Shown in pieces: positions 12,319 to 24,841 of a DNA stretch of 64,000 nt. The notes beneath the pieces were generated by a model. It searched no databases. It worked only from the letters and a program-made list of their open reading frames with translations, and had not been told where the DNA came from. The stretch is from Megachile rotundata (lineage: Eukaryota; Arthropoda; Insecta; Hymenoptera; Megachilidae): positions 124,001 to 188,000 of the forward strand of contig NW_027473352.1 of assembly GCF_050947335.1 (NCBI RefSeq), given 5' to 3'. Within the stretch, counting starts at the first letter, position 1; the number at the start of each line of letters is the position of its first letter. Position numbers and translations under genes: made by a program.

Positions 12319-13839
12319 CTGTGATCGTGATTGTGTGATCGTGATTGTGAATGTGTGATTGTGATTGTGATTGTGTGAATGTGTGATTGTGATTGTGTGA
12401 TCGTGATTGTGTGATAGTGATTGTGTGATCGTGATTGTGTGATTGTGTTATTGTGATTGTGTGATTCTGATTGTGTGATTGTGATTGTGTGATCGTGATT
12501 GTGTGATCGTGATTGTGTGATCGTGATTGTGTGATCGTGATTGTGGGATTGTGACTGTGTGATTGTGTGATCGTGATTGAGATTGTGTGATTGTGATTGT
12601 GTGATTGTGATTGTGTGATTGTGATTGTGTGATTGTGATTGTGCGACTGTGTGATTGTGATTTTGTGATTGTGATTGTGTGGTTGTGATTGTGTGGTCGT
12701 GATTGTGTGACTGTGATTGTGTGATCGTGATTGTGTGATTGTGATTGTGTGACCGTGATTGTGTGATCGTGATTGAGTGATCGCGATTGTGTGATTGCAA
12801 TTGTGTGATTGTGATTGAGTGATTGTGATTGTGTGATTGTGCGATCGTGATTGTGCGATCGCGATTGTGCGTTTGTGATTGTGTGGTCGTGATTTTGTGA
12901 TCGTGATTGCGTGATCGTGATTGTGTGATTGTGTTATTGTGATTGTGTTATTGTGATTGTGTTATTGTGATTGTGTGATCGTGATTATGTGATGGTGATT
13001 GTGTGATTGTGATTGTGTGATCGTGACTGTGTGATCGTGATTGTATCATCGTGATTGTGTGATCGTGATTGTGTGACAGTGTTATTGTGATTGTGTGATT
13101 CTGATTGTGTGATTGTGACTGTGTGATCGTGACTGTGTGATCGTGATTGTGTGATCGTGATTGTGGGATTGTGACTGTGTGATTGTGTGATCGTGACTGT
13201 GTGATCGTGATTGTGTGATCGTGATTGTGGGATTGTGACTGTGTGATTGTGTGATCGTGATTGAGATTGTGCGATTGTGATTGTGTGATCGCGATTGTGT
13301 GACTGTGATTGTGTGGTCGTGATTTTGTGATCGCGATTGTGTGACTGTGATTGTGTGGTCGTGATTTTGTGATCGTGATTGCGTGATCGTGATTGCGTGA
13401 TCGTGATTGCGTGATCGTGATTGTGTGATCGTGATTGTGTGATCGTGATTGTGAGTCTGTGTTATTGTGATTGTGTGATTCTGATTGTGTGATTGTGATT
13501 GTGTGATCGTAACTGGTGTGGTCGTGATTGTGGGATTGTGACTGTGTGATTGTGTGATCGTGACTGTGTGATCATGGTTGTGGGATTGTGACTGTGTGAT
13601 TGTGAGATCGAGATTGAGATTGTGTGATTGTGATCGTGTGACTGTGATTGTGTGATTGTGATTGTCTGATTGTGATTGTGTGGTCGTGATTGTGTGACTG
13701 TGATTGTGTTATTGTGATTGTGTGATCGTGATTATGTGATGGTGATTGTGTGATTGTGATTGTGTGATCGTGACTGTGTGATCGTGATTGTATCATCGTG
13801 ATTGTGTGATCGTGATTGTGTGACAGTGTTATTGTGATT
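12319..13839. repeat. Variant-rich module
   Basis: Includes the GAATG pair near 12350, GATAGTG, GCGATCGC near 12856 with GTGCGTTTGTG, three GTTATTG units and GTATCATCG. At 13321-13370 a GATCGCGATT to GTGGTCGTGATTTTGTG phrase is immediately repeated. GACAG appears again before the next array. No gene is visible. Confidence 0.85.
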
Positions 13840-14147
13840 GTGTGATTGTGATTGTGTGATTGTGATTGTGTGATTGTGATTGTGTGATTGTGATTGTGTG
13901 ATTGTGATTGTGTGATTGTGATTGTGTGATTGTGATTGTGTGATTGAGATTGTGTGATTGTGATTGTGTGATTGTGATTGTGTGATTGTGATTGTGTGAT
14001 TGTGATTGTGTGATTGTGATTGTGTGATTGTGATTGTGTGATTGTGATTGTGTGATTGTGATTGTGTGATTGTGATTGTGTGATTGTGATTGTGTGATTG
14101 TGATTGTGTGATTGTGATTGTGTGATTGTGATTGTGTGATTGTGATT
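13840..14147. repeat. Plain 14-mer array, 22 units
   Basis: Homogeneous except for one GATTGAGATT unit near 13945. Confidence 0.92.
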
Positions 14148-14399
14148 CTGTGATCGTGATTGTGTGATCGTGATTGTGAATGTGTGGTTGTGATTGTGAT
14201 TGTGTGAATGTGTGATTGTGATTGTGTGATCGTGATTGTGTGATAGTGATTGTGTGATCGTGATTGTGTGATTGTGTTATTGTGATTGTGTGATTCTGAT
14301 TGTGTGATTGTGATTGTGTGATCGTGATTGTGTGATCGTGATTGTGTGATCGTGATTGTGGGATTGTGACTGTGAGATTGTGTGATCGTGATTGAGATT
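14148..14399. repeat. Variant-rich module with GAATG pair
   Basis: GATTCTGTGATCG, the GAATG pair, GATAGTG, a GTTATTG unit and C8 units, ending in GATTGAGATT. The same order of words occurs near 22.1, 27.7, 28.9 and 43.1 kb. Confidence 0.85.
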
Positions 14400-14525
14400 G
14401 TGTGATTGTGATTGTGTGATTGTGATTGTGTGATTGTGATTGTGTGATTGTGATTGTGTGATTGTGATTGTGTGATTGTGATTGTGTGATTGTGATTGTG
14501 TGATTGTGATTGTGTGATTGTGATT
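14400..14525. repeat. Plain 14-mer array, 9 units
   Basis: Homogeneous array ending at GTGTTATCG (126 bp). Confidence 0.92.
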
Positions 14526-15809
14526 GTGTTATCGTGATTTTGTGATAGTGACTGCGTGATTGTGATTGTGTGACTGTGTTATTGTGATTGTGTTATTGTG
14601 ATTGTGTTATTGTGATTGTGTTATTGTGATTGTGTTATTGTGATTGTGTTATTGTGATTGTGTGATCGTGATTGTGTGATGGTGATTGTGTGATCGTGAT
14701 TGTGTGACAGTGTTATTGTGATTGGATGATTCTGATTGTGTGATTGTGACTGTGTGATCGTGACTGTGTGATCGTGATTGTGCGATCGTGATTGTGGGAT
14801 TGTGACTGTGTGATTGTGTGATCGTGACTGCGTGATCGTGATTGTGTGATCGTGATTGTGGGATTGTGACTGTGTGATTGTGTGACCGTGATTGATATTG
14901 TGTGATTGTGATTGTGTGATCGCGATTGTGTGACTGTGATTGTGTGGTCGTGATTTTGTGATCGTGATTGCGTGATCGTGATTGCGTGATCGTGATTGCG
15001 TGATCGTGATTGTGTGATCGCGATTGTGTGATCGTGATTGTGTGATCGTGATAGTGTGACCGTGATTGTGTGATCGTGATTGTGTGATCGTGATTGTGTG
15101 ATAGTGATTGTGATTGTGTGACTGTGTGATTGTGATTGTGATTGTGTGACTGTGTGATTGTAATTTTGTGATTGTGATTGTGTGATTGTGATTGTGTGAT
15201 TGTGATTGTGTGATTGTGATTGTGATTGTGTGGTCGTGATTGTGTGATCGTGACTGTGTGATTGTGATTGTGATTGAGCGACTGTGTGATTGTGATTTTG
15301 TGATTGTGATTGTGTGATTGTGATTGTGTGGTCGTGATTGTGTGATCTTGATTGTGTGATCGTGATTGTGTGATCGTGATTGTGTGGTCGTGATTGTGTG
15401 ATCGTGATTGTGTGATCGTGTTTGTGTGATCGTGATTGTGATTGTGACTGCGTGATTGTGATTGTCTGACTGTGATTGTGTGATCGTGATTGTGTGATCG
15501 TGATTGAGTGATCGCGATCGTGTGATTGTAATTGTGTGATTGTGATTGAGTGATTGTGATTGTGTGATTGTGCGATCGTGATTGTGCGATCGCGATTGTG
15601 CGTTTGTGATTGTGTGGTCGTGATTTTGTGATCGTGATTGCGTGATCGTGATTGTGTGATTGTGTTATTGTGATTGTGTTATTGTGATTGTGTGATCGTG
15701 ATTATGTGATGGTGATTGTGTGATTGTGATTGTGTGATCGTGACTGTGTGATCGTGATTGTATCATCGTGATTGTGTGATCGTGATTGTGTGACAGTGTT
15801 ATTGTGATT
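14526..15809. repeat. Variant-rich module
   Basis: Begins with GTTATCG and six GTTATTG units, then GGATGATTC. From about 15,000 it carries GATAGTGTGACCG, GTAATTTTG, GATTGAGCGACTG, GATCTTG and GCGATCGC (near 15584). This word order matches 30.8-31.6 and 32.8-33.5 kb. It ends with GTATCATCG and GACAGTG. No gene is visible. Confidence 0.85.
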
Positions 15810-16117
15810 GTGTGATTGTGATTGTGTGATTGTGATTGTGTGATTGTGATTGTGTGATTGTGATTGTGTGATTGTGATTGTGTGATTGTGATTGTGTGAT
15901 TGTGATTGTGTGATTGTGATTGTGTGATTGTGATTGTGTGATTGTGATTGTGTGATTGTGATTGTGTGATTGTGATTGTGTGATTGTGATTGTGTGATTG
16001 TGATTGTGTGATTGTGATTGTGTGATTGTGATTGTGTGATTGTGATTGTGTGATTGTGATTGTGTGATTGTGATTGTGTGATTGTGATTGTGTGATTGTG
16101 ATTGTGTGATTGTGATT
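15810..16117. repeat. Plain 14-mer array, 22 units
   Basis: Homogeneous array leading directly and in register into the first C2 block. Confidence 0.93.
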
Positions 16118-16691
16118 GCGTGATTGTGATTGCGTGATTGTGATTGCGTGATTGTGATTGCGTGATTGTGATTGCGTGATTGTGATTGCGTGATTGTGAT
16201 TGCGTGATTGTGATTGCGTGATTGTGATTGCGTGATTGTGATTGCGTGATTGTGATTGCGTGATTGTGATTGCGTGATTGTGATTGCGTGATTGTGATTG
16301 CGTGATTGTGATTGCGTGATTGTGATTGCGTGATTGTGATTGCGTGATTGTGATTGCGTGATTGTGATTGCGTGATTGTGATTGCGTGATTGTGATTGCG
16401 TGATTGTGATTGCGTGATTGTGATTGCGTGATTGTGATTGCGTGATTGTGATTGCGTGATTGTGATTGCGTGATTGTGATTGCGTGATTGTGATTGCGTG
16501 ATTGTGATTGCGTGATTGTGATTGCGTGATTGTGATTGCGTGATTGTGATTGCGTGATTGTGATTGCGTGATTGTGATTGCGTGATTGTGATTGCGTGAT
16601 TGTGATTGCGTGATTGTGATTGCGTGATTGTGATTGCGTGATTGTGATTGCGTGATTGTGATTGCGTGATTGTGATTGCGTGATTGTGATT
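16118..16691. repeat. C2-variant array (GCGTGATTGTGATT), 41 units
   Basis: Forty-one consecutive units with T2-to-C, each holding one CpG, with no interruption seen and in register with the plain arrays on both sides. Confidence 0.94.
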
Positions 16692-16901
16692 GTGTGATTG
16701 TGATTGTGTGATTGTGATTGTGTGATTGTGATTGTGTGATTGTGATTGTGTGATTGTGATTGTGTGATTGTGATTGTGTGATTGTGATTGTGTGATTGTG
16801 ATTGTGTGATTGTGATTGTGTGATTGTGATTGTGTGATTGTGATTGTGTGATTGTGATTGTGTGATTGTGATTGTGTGATTGTGATTGTGTGATTGTGAT
16901 T
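16692..16901. repeat. Plain 14-mer array, 15 units
   Basis: Fifteen plain units separate two C2 blocks of equal size. Confidence 0.94.
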
Positions 16902-17475
16902 GCGTGATTGTGATTGCGTGATTGTGATTGCGTGATTGTGATTGCGTGATTGTGATTGCGTGATTGTGATTGCGTGATTGTGATTGCGTGATTGTGATTG
17001 CGTGATTGTGATTGCGTGATTGTGATTGCGTGATTGTGATTGCGTGATTGTGATTGCGTGATTGTGATTGCGTGATTGTGATTGCGTGATTGTGATTGCG
17101 TGATTGTGATTGCGTGATTGTGATTGCGTGATTGTGATTGCGTGATTGTGATTGCGTGATTGTGATTGCGTGATTGTGATTGCGTGATTGTGATTGCGTG
17201 ATTGTGATTGCGTGATTGTGATTGCGTGATTGTGATTGCGTGATTGTGATTGCGTGATTGTGATTGCGTGATTGTGATTGCGTGATTGTGATTGCGTGAT
17301 TGTGATTGCGTGATTGTGATTGCGTGATTGTGATTGCGTGATTGTGATTGCGTGATTGTGATTGCGTGATTGTGATTGCGTGATTGTGATTGCGTGATTG
17401 TGATTGCGTGATTGTGATTGCGTGATTGTGATTGCGTGATTGTGATTGCGTGATTGTGATTGCGTGATTGTGATT
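16902..17475. repeat. C2-variant array, 41 units, second block
   Basis: Again exactly 41 uninterrupted GCGTGATTGTGATT units, starting 784 bp (56 units) after the first block. The equal size suggests block duplication, not two independent expansions. Confidence 0.94.
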
Positions 17476-18315
17476 GTGTGATTGTGATTGTGTGATTGTG
17501 ATTGTGTGATTGTGATTGTGTGATTGTGATTGTGTGATTGTGATTGTGTGATTGTGATTGTGTGATTGTGATTGTGTGATTGTGATTGTGTGATTGTGAT
17601 TGTGTGATTGTGATTGTGTGATTGTGATTGTGTGATTGTGATTGTGTGATTGTGATTGTGTGATTGTGATTGTGTGATTGTGATTGTGTGATTGTGATTG
17701 TGTGATTGTGATTGTGTGATTGTGATTGTGTGATTGTGATTGTGTGATTGTGATTGTGTGATTGTGATTGTGTGATTGTGATTGTGTGATTGTGATTGTG
17801 TGATTGTGATTGTGTGATTGTGATTGTGTGATTGTGATTGTGTGATTGTGATTGTGTGATTGTGATTGTGTGATTGTGATTGTGTGATTGTGATTGTGTG
17901 ATTGTGATTGTGTGATTGTGATTGTGTGATTGTGATTGTGTGATTGTGATTGTGTGATTGTGATTGTGTGATTGTGATTGTGTGATTGTGATTGTGTGAT
18001 TGTGATTGTGTGATTGTGATTGTGTGATTGTGATTGTGTGATTGTGATTGTGTGATTGTGATTGTGTGATTGTGATTGTGTGATTGTGATTGTGTGATTG
18101 TGATTGTGTGATTGTGATTGTGTGATTGTGATTGTGTGATTGTGATTGTGTGATTGTGATTGTGTGATTGTGATTGTGTGATTGTGATTGTGTGATTGTG
18201 ATTGTGTGATTGTGATTGTGTGATTGTGATTGTGTGATTGTGATTGTGTGATTGTGATTGTGTGATTGTGATTGTGTGATTGTGATTGTGTCATTGTGAT
18301 TGTGTGATTGTGATT
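17476..18315. repeat. Plain 14-mer array, 60 units
   Basis: Homogeneous for 840 bp apart from one GTCATTG unit near 18291. That single change supplies an ATG on the minus strand and so an artificial open frame of 831 codons reaching back through all the arrays to 15.8 kb. Confidence 0.93.
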
Positions 18316-18427
18316 GTGTGATTGGGATTGTGTGATTGGGATTGTGTGATTGGGATTGTGTGATTGGGATTGTGTGATTGTGATTGTGTGATTGGGATTG
18401 TGTGATTGGGATTGTGTGATTGGGATT
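18316..18427. repeat. G10-variant cluster (GTGTGATTGGGATT)
   Basis: Four G10 units, one plain unit and three G10 units. GGG triplets lie at 18324, 18338, 18352, 18366, 18394, 18408 and 18422, spaced 14 bp with 11-nt gaps inside each run. Similar clusters lie near 31.8 and 33.8 kb. Confidence 0.93.
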
Positions 18428-18497
18428 GTGTGATTGTGATTGTGTGATTGTGATTGTGTGATTGTGATTGTGTGATTGTGATTGTGTGATTGTGATT
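18428..18497. repeat. Plain 14-mer array, 5 units
   Basis: Five plain units ending at GATTGAGTGATCG. Confidence 0.9.
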
Positions 18498-19243
18498 GAG
18501 TGATCGTGATTGTGTGATTGTAATTGTGTGATTGTAATTGTGTGATTGTGATTGAGTGATTGTGATTGTGTGATTGTGCGATCGTGATTGTGCGATCGCG
18601 ATTGTGTGATTGTGATTGTGTGGTCGTGATTTTGTGATCGTGATTGCGTGATCGTGATTGTGTGATTGTGTTATTGTGATTGTGTGATCGTGATTGTGTG
18701 ATGGTGATTGTGTGACGTTGATGGTGTGATTGTGATTGTGTGATCGTGACTGTGTGATCGTGATTGTGTCATCGTGGTTGTGTGATCATGATTGTGTGAC
18801 TGTGTTATTGTGATTGTGTGATTCTGATTGTGTGATTGTGATTGTGTGATCGTGACTGTGTGATCGTGATTGTGTGATCGTGATTGTGGGTTTGTGACTG
18901 TGTGATTGTGTGATCGTGATTGAGATTGTGTGATTGTGATTGTGTGATCGTGATTGTGTGATTGTGATTATGTGGTCGTGATTTTGTGATCGTGATTGCG
19001 TGATCGTGATTGCGTGATCGTGAATGTGTGATCGTGATTGTGTGATCGTGATTGTGTGACTGTGTTATTGTGATTGTGTGATTCTGATTGTGTGATCGTG
19101 ACTGTGTGGTCGTGATTGTGGGATTGTGACTGTGTGATTGTGTGATCGTGACTGTGTGATTGTGATCGTGTGACTGTGATTGTGTGATTGTGACTGTGTG
19201 GCTGTGATTGTGTGATTGTGATTGTGATTGTGTGATTCTGATT
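18498..19243. repeat. Variant-rich module with GACGTTGATGG, copy a
   Basis: Word order: GAGTGATCG, GTAATTG (twice), GCGATCGC, GTGGTCG, GACGTTGATGG at 18714, GTCATCGTGG, GATCATG, GTGGGTTTG, GATTATGTGG, GTGGCTG. The same order occurs near 24.1, 34.3, 46.4 and 60.2 kb, making this one of the clearest higher-order modules. No gene is visible. Confidence 0.88.
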
Positions 19244-19747
19244 GTGTGATTGTGATTGTGTGATTGTGATTGTGTGATTGTGATTGTGTGATTGTGATTG
19301 TGTGATTGTGATTGTGTGATTGTGATTGTGTGATTGTGATTGTGTGATTGTGATTGTGTGATTGTGATTGTGTGATTGTGATTGTGTGATTGTGATTGTG
19401 TGATTGTGATTGTGTGATTGTGATTGTGTGATTGTGATTGTGTGATTGTGATTGTGTGATTGTGATTGTGTGATTGTGATTGTGTGATTGTGATTGTGTG
19501 ATTGTGATTGTGTGATTGTGATTGTGTGATTGTGATTGTGTGATTGTGATTGTGTGATTGTGATTGTGTGATTGTGATTGTGTGATTGTGATTGTGTGAT
19601 TGTGATTGTGTGATTGTGATTGTGTGATTGTGATTGTGTGATTGTGATTGTGTGATTGTGATTGTGTGATTGTGATTGTGTGATTGTGATTGTGTGATTG
19701 TGATTGTGTGATTGTGATTGTGTGATTGTGATTGTGTGATGGTGATT
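19244..19747. repeat. Plain array, 35 units, plus one G8 unit
   Basis: Homogeneous units ending with one GATGG unit that always stands next to the C8 array in the related copies. Confidence 0.93.
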
Positions 19748-19915
19748 GTGTGATCGTGATTGTGTGATCGTGATTGTGTGATCGTGATTGTGTGATCGTG
19801 ATTGTGTGATCGTGATTGTGTGATCGTGATTGTGTGATCGTGATTGTGTGATCGTGATTGTGTGATCGTGATTGTGTGATCGTGATTGTGTGATCGTGAT
19901 TGTGTGATCGTGATT
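19748..19915. repeat. C8-variant array (GTGTGATCGTGATT), 12 units
   Basis: Twelve uninterrupted units with T8-to-C, each holding a CpG and a GATC. They end at GTGTGACTGTGTTATTG. Sister arrays have 9 units (25.4 kb) and 10 units (35.5 kb). Confidence 0.94.
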
Positions 19916-21885
19916 GTGTGACTGTGTTATTGTGATTGTGTGATTGTGATTGTGTGATTGTGATTGTGTGATTGTGATTGTGTGATTGTGATTGTGTGAT
20001 TGTGATTGTGCGATTGTGATTGTGTGATTGTGATTGTGCGATTGTGATTGTGTGATCGTGACTGTGTGATCGTGATTGTCTGATCGTGATTGTGGGATTG
20101 CGACTGTGTGATTGTGTGATCGTGATTGAGATTGTGTGATCGTGATTGTGTGATCGTGATTGTGTGATCGTGACTGTGTGATCGTGATTGTGTGATGGTG
20201 TTTCTGTGGTCGTGATTGTGTGATCGTGATTGTGTGACCGTGATTGTGTGATCGTGATTGTGTGATCGTGATAGTGTGACCGTGATTGTGTGATCGTGAT
20301 TGTGTGATCGTGATTGTGTGATTGTGATTGTGATTGTGTGACTGTGTGATTCTGATTGTGATTGTGTGACTGTGTGATTGTAATTTTGTGATTGTGATTG
20401 TGTGATTGTGATTGTGTGGTCGTGATTGTGTGATCGTGATTGTGTGATCGTGTTTGTGTGATCGTGATTGTGATTGTGACAGCGTGGTTGTGATTGTGTG
20501 ACTGTGATTGAGTGATTGTGATTGCGTGATTGTGCCATCGTGATTGTGCGATCGCGATTGTGTGATTGTGATTGTGTGGTCGTGATTTTGTGATCGTGAT
20601 TGCGTAATCGTGATTGTGTGATTGTGTTATTGTGATTGTGTTATTGTGATTGTGTGATCGTGATTGTGTGATGGTGATTGTGTGATGGTGATTGTGTGAT
20701 CGTGATTGTGTGATCGTGATTGTGTGATCGTGATTGTGTGATCGTGTTTGTGTGATCGTGATTGTGATTGTGACTGCGTGGTTGGGATTGTGTGACTGTG
20801 ATTGTGTGATCGCGATTGTGTGATCGTGATTGTGTGATCGTGATAGTGTGACCGTGATTGTGTGATCGTGATTGTGTGATCGTGATTGTGTGATAGTGAT
20901 TGTGATTGTGTGACTGTGTGATTGTGATTGTGATTGTGATTGTGTGACTGTGTGATTGTAATTGTGTGATTGTGATTGTGTGATTGTGATTGTGATTGTG
21001 TGGTCGTGATTGTGTGATCGTGATTGTGTGATTGTGATTGTGTGATTGTGATTGTGTGATTGTGATTGTGTGATTGTGATTGTGTTATCGTGATTTTGTG
21101 ATAGTGACTGCGTGATTGTGATTGTGTGACTGTGTTATTGTGATTGTGTTATTGTGATTGTGTTATTGTGATTGTGTGAACGTGATTGTGTGATGGTGAT
21201 TGTGTGATGGTGATTGTGTGATTGTGATTGTGTGATCGTGACTGTGTGATCGTGATTGTGTGATCCTGATTGTGTGATCGTGATTGTGTGACAGTGTTAT
21301 TGTGATTGGATGATTCTGATTGTGTGATTGTGACTGTGTGATCGTGACTGTGTGATCGTGATTGTGCGATCGTGATTGTGGGATTGTGACTGTGTGATTG
21401 TGTGATCGTGACTGCGTGATCGTGATTGTGTGATCGTGATTGTGGGATTGTGACTGTGTGATTGTGTGACCGTGATTGATATTGTGTGATTGTGATTGTG
21501 TGATCGCGATTGTGTGACTGTGATTGTGTGGTCGTGATTTTGTGATCGTGATTGCGTGATCGTGATTGCGTGATCGTGATTGCGTGATCGTGATTGCGTG
21601 ATCGTGATTGTGTGATCGTGATTGTGCGACTGTGTTATTGTGATTGTGTGATTCTGATTGTGTGATTGTGATTGTGTGATCGTGATTGTGTGATCGTGAT
21701 TGTGTGATCGTGATTGTGTGACTGTGTTATTGTGATTGTGTGATTCTGATTGTGTGATTGTGATTCTGTGATCGTGACTGTGTGGTCGTGATTGTGGGAT
21801 TGTGACTGTGTGATTGTGTGATCGTGACTGTGTGATCGTGATTGTGGGATTGTGACTGTGTGATTGTGTGATCGTGATTGAGATT
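19916..21885. repeat. Variant-rich module following the C8 array, copy a
   Basis: Six plain units, isolated C4 units, GTCTGATCG, GGGATTGCGAC, GTTTCTG, GATAGTGTGACCG, GATTCTGATTGTG, GACAGCGTGG and GTGCCATCG; then GTTGGGATTG at 20781, GTTATCG near 21083, GAACG at 21178, GATCCTG and GGATGATTC. All recur in order about 5.6 kb downstream. No gene is visible. Confidence 0.87.
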
Positions 21886-22109
21886 GTGTGATTGTGATTG
21901 TGTGATTGTGATTGTGTGATTGAGATTGTGTGATTGTGATTGTGTGATTGTGATTGTGTGATTGTGATTGTGTGATTGTGATTGTGTGATTGTGATTGTG
22001 TGATTGTGATTGTGTGATTGTGATTGTGTGATTGTGATTGTGTGATTGTGATTGTGTGATTGTGATTGTGTGATTGTGATTGTGTGATTGTGATTGTGTG
22101 ATTGTGATT
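21886..22109. repeat. Plain 14-mer array, 16 units
   Basis: Homogeneous except for a GATTGAGATT unit third from the left. The same A10 unit is present in the sister arrays near 27.5 and 42.95 kb. Confidence 0.92.
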
Positions 22110-22703
22110 CTGTGATCGTGATTGTGTGATCGTGATTGTGAATGTGTGATTGTGATTGTGATTGTGTGAATGTGTGATTGTGATTGTGTGATCGTGATTG
22201 TGTGATAGTGATTGTGTGATCGTGATTGTGTGATTGTGTTATTGTGATTGTGTGATTCTGATTGTGTGATTGTGATTGTGTGATCGTGATTGTGTGATCG
22301 TGATTGTGTGATCGTGATTGTGGGATTGTGACTGTGTGATTGTGTGATCGTGATTGAGATTGTGTGATTGTGATTGTGTGATTGTGATTGTGTGATTGTG
22401 ATTGTGTGATTGTGATTGTGCGACTGTGTGATTGTGATTTTGTGATTGTGATTGTGTGATTGTATTTGTGTGGTCGTGATTGTGTGATCTTGATTGTGCG
22501 ATCGTGATTGTGTGATCGTGATTGTGTGGTCGTGATTGTGTGATCGTGATTGTGTGATCGTGTTTGTGTGATCGTGATTGTGATTGTGACTGCGTGATTG
22601 TGATTGTCTGACTGTGATTGTGTGATCGTGATTGTGTGATCGTGATTGTGTGACCGTGATTGTGTGATCGTGATTGAGTGATCGAGATTGTGTGATTGTA
22701 ATT
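22110..22703. repeat. Variant-rich module with GAATG pair and GTATTTG
   Basis: GAATG pair, GATAGTG, GTTATTG, C8 units, then TGTATTTG at 22461, GATCTTG, GTCTGACTG, GAGTGATCGAG and GTAATTG. Sister copies are near 27.7-28.1 and 43.1-43.7 kb. Confidence 0.87.
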
Positions 22704-23361
22704 GTGTGATTGTGATTGTGTGATTGTGATTGTGTGATTGTGATTGTGTGATTGTGATTGTGTGATTGTGATTGTGTGATTGTGATTGTGTGATTGTGAT
22801 TGTGTGATTGTGATTGTGTGATTGTGATTGTGTGATTGTGATTGTGTGATTGTGATTGTGTGATTGTGATTGTGTGATTGTGATTGTGTGATTGTGATTG
22901 TGTGATTGTGATTGTGTGATTGTGATTGTGTGATTGTGATTGTGTGATTGTGATTGTGTGATTGTGATTGTGTGATTGTGATTGTGTGATTGTGATTGTG
23001 TGATTGTGATTGTGTGATTGTGATTGTGTGATTGTGATTGTGTGATTGTGATTGTGTGATTGTGATTGTGTGATTGTGATTGTGTGATTGTGATTGTGTG
23101 ATTGTGATTGTGTGATTGTGATTGTGTGATTGTGATTGTGTGATTGTGATTGTGTGATTGTGATTGTGTGATTGTGATTGTGTGATTGTGATTGTGTGAT
23201 TGTGATTGTGTGATTGTGATTGTGTGATTGTGATTGTGTGATTGTGATTGTGTGATTGTGATTGTGTGATTGTGATTGTGTGATTGTGATTGTGTGATTG
23301 TGATTGTGTGATTGTGATTGTGTGATTGTGATTGTGTGATTGTGATTGTGTGATTGTGATT
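22704..23361. repeat. Plain 14-mer array, 47 units
   Basis: Uninterrupted array ending at GTGTTATCG (658 bp). Confidence 0.94.
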
Positions 23362-24841
23362 GTGTTATCGTGATTTTGTGATAGTGACTGCGTGATTGTG
23401 ATTGTGTGACTGTGTTATTGTGATTGTGTTATTGTGATTGTGTTATTGTGATTGTGTTATTGTGATTGTGTTATTGTGATTGTGTTATTGTGATTGTGTG
23501 ATCGTGATTGTGTGATCGTGATTGTGTGATGGTGATTGTGTGATCGTGATTGTGTGACAGTGTTATTGTGATTGGATGATTCTGATTGTGTGATTGTGAC
23601 TGTGTGATCGTGACTGTGTGATCGTGATTGTGCGATCGTGATTGTGGGATTGTGACTGTGTGATTGTGTGATCGTGACTGCGTGATCGTGATTGTGTGAT
23701 CGTGATTGTGGGATTGTGACTGTGTGATTGTGTGACCGTGATTGATATTGTGTGATTGTGATTGTGTGATCGCGATTGTGTGACTGTGATTGTGTGGTCG
23801 TGATTTTGTGATCGTGATTGCGTGATCGTGATTGCGTGATCGTGATTGCGTGATCGTGATTGTGTGATCGTGATTGTGTGATCGTGATTGTGCGACTGTG
23901 TTATTGTGATTGTGTGATTCTGATTGTGTGATTGTGATTGTGTGATCGTGATTGTGTGATCGTGATTGTGTGATCGTGATTGTGTGACTGTGTTATTGTG
24001 ATTGTGTGATTCTGATTGTGTGATTGTGATTCTGTGATCGTGACTGTGTGGTCGTGATTGTGGGATTGTGACTGTGTGATTGTGTGATCGTGACTGTGTG
24101 ATTGTGATTGAGTGATCGTGATTGTGTGATTGTAATTGTGTGATTGTGATTGAGTGATTGTGATTGTGTGATTGTGCGATCGTGATTGTGCGATCGCGAT
24201 TGTGTGATTGTGATTGTGTGGTCGTGATTTTGTGATCGTGATTGCGTGATCGTGATTGTGTGATTGTGTTATTGTGATTGTGTGATCGTGATTGTGTGAT
24301 GGTGATTGTGTGACGTTGATGGTGTGATTGTGATTGTGTGATCGTGACTGTGTGATCGTGATTGTGTCATCGTGGTTGTGTGATCATGATTGTGTGACTG
24401 TGTTATTGTGATTGTGTGATTCTGATTGTGTGATTGTGATTGTGTGATCGTGACTGTGTGATCGTGATTGTGTGATCGTGATTGTGGGTTTGTGACTGTG
24501 TGATTGTGTGATCGTGATTGAGATTGTGTGATTGTGATTGTGTGATCGTGATTGTGTGATTGTGATTATGTGGTCGTGATTTTGTGATCGTGATTGCGTG
24601 ATCGTGATTGCGTGATCGTGAATGTGTGATCGTGATTGTGTGATCGTGATTGTGTGACTGTGTTATTGTGATTGTGTGATTCTGATTGTGTGATCGTGAC
24701 TGTGTGGTCGTGATTGTGGGATTGTGACTGTGTGATTGTGTGATCGTGACTGTGTGATTGTGATCGTGTGACTGTGATTGTGTGATTGTGACTGTGTGGC
24801 TGTGATTGTGTGATTGTGATTGTGATCGTGTGATTCTGATC
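23362..24841. repeat. Variant-rich module, copy b of the GACGTTG module
   Basis: GTTATCG, GTTATTG run and GGATGATTC phrases, then from about 24,110 the GAGTGATCG to GTGGCTG word series with GACGTTG at 24312, 5,598 bp after copy a. A GATCGTGTGATTCTGATCG variant near 24822 has two C14 changes absent from copy a. No gene is visible. Confidence 0.87.

Noticed and set aside
15799..18294. 831-codon open frame on the minus strand (and about two dozen shorter ones elsewhere) as protein genes
   Set aside because: The minus-strand unit cannot form stops in any frame, all frames give the same cyclic peptide, starts are chance CAT or CAC words, and unit indels of 14 bp ignore codon phase. No splice, promoter or non-repeat domain is visible.
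18316..18427. Strong G-quadruplex element
   Set aside because: Only GGG triplets with 11-nt loops are present, which predicts weak or no folding; kept only as a low-interest observation.
19748..19915. CRISPR array
   Set aside because: Units are contiguous 14-mers without unique spacers, and no cas genes are present.
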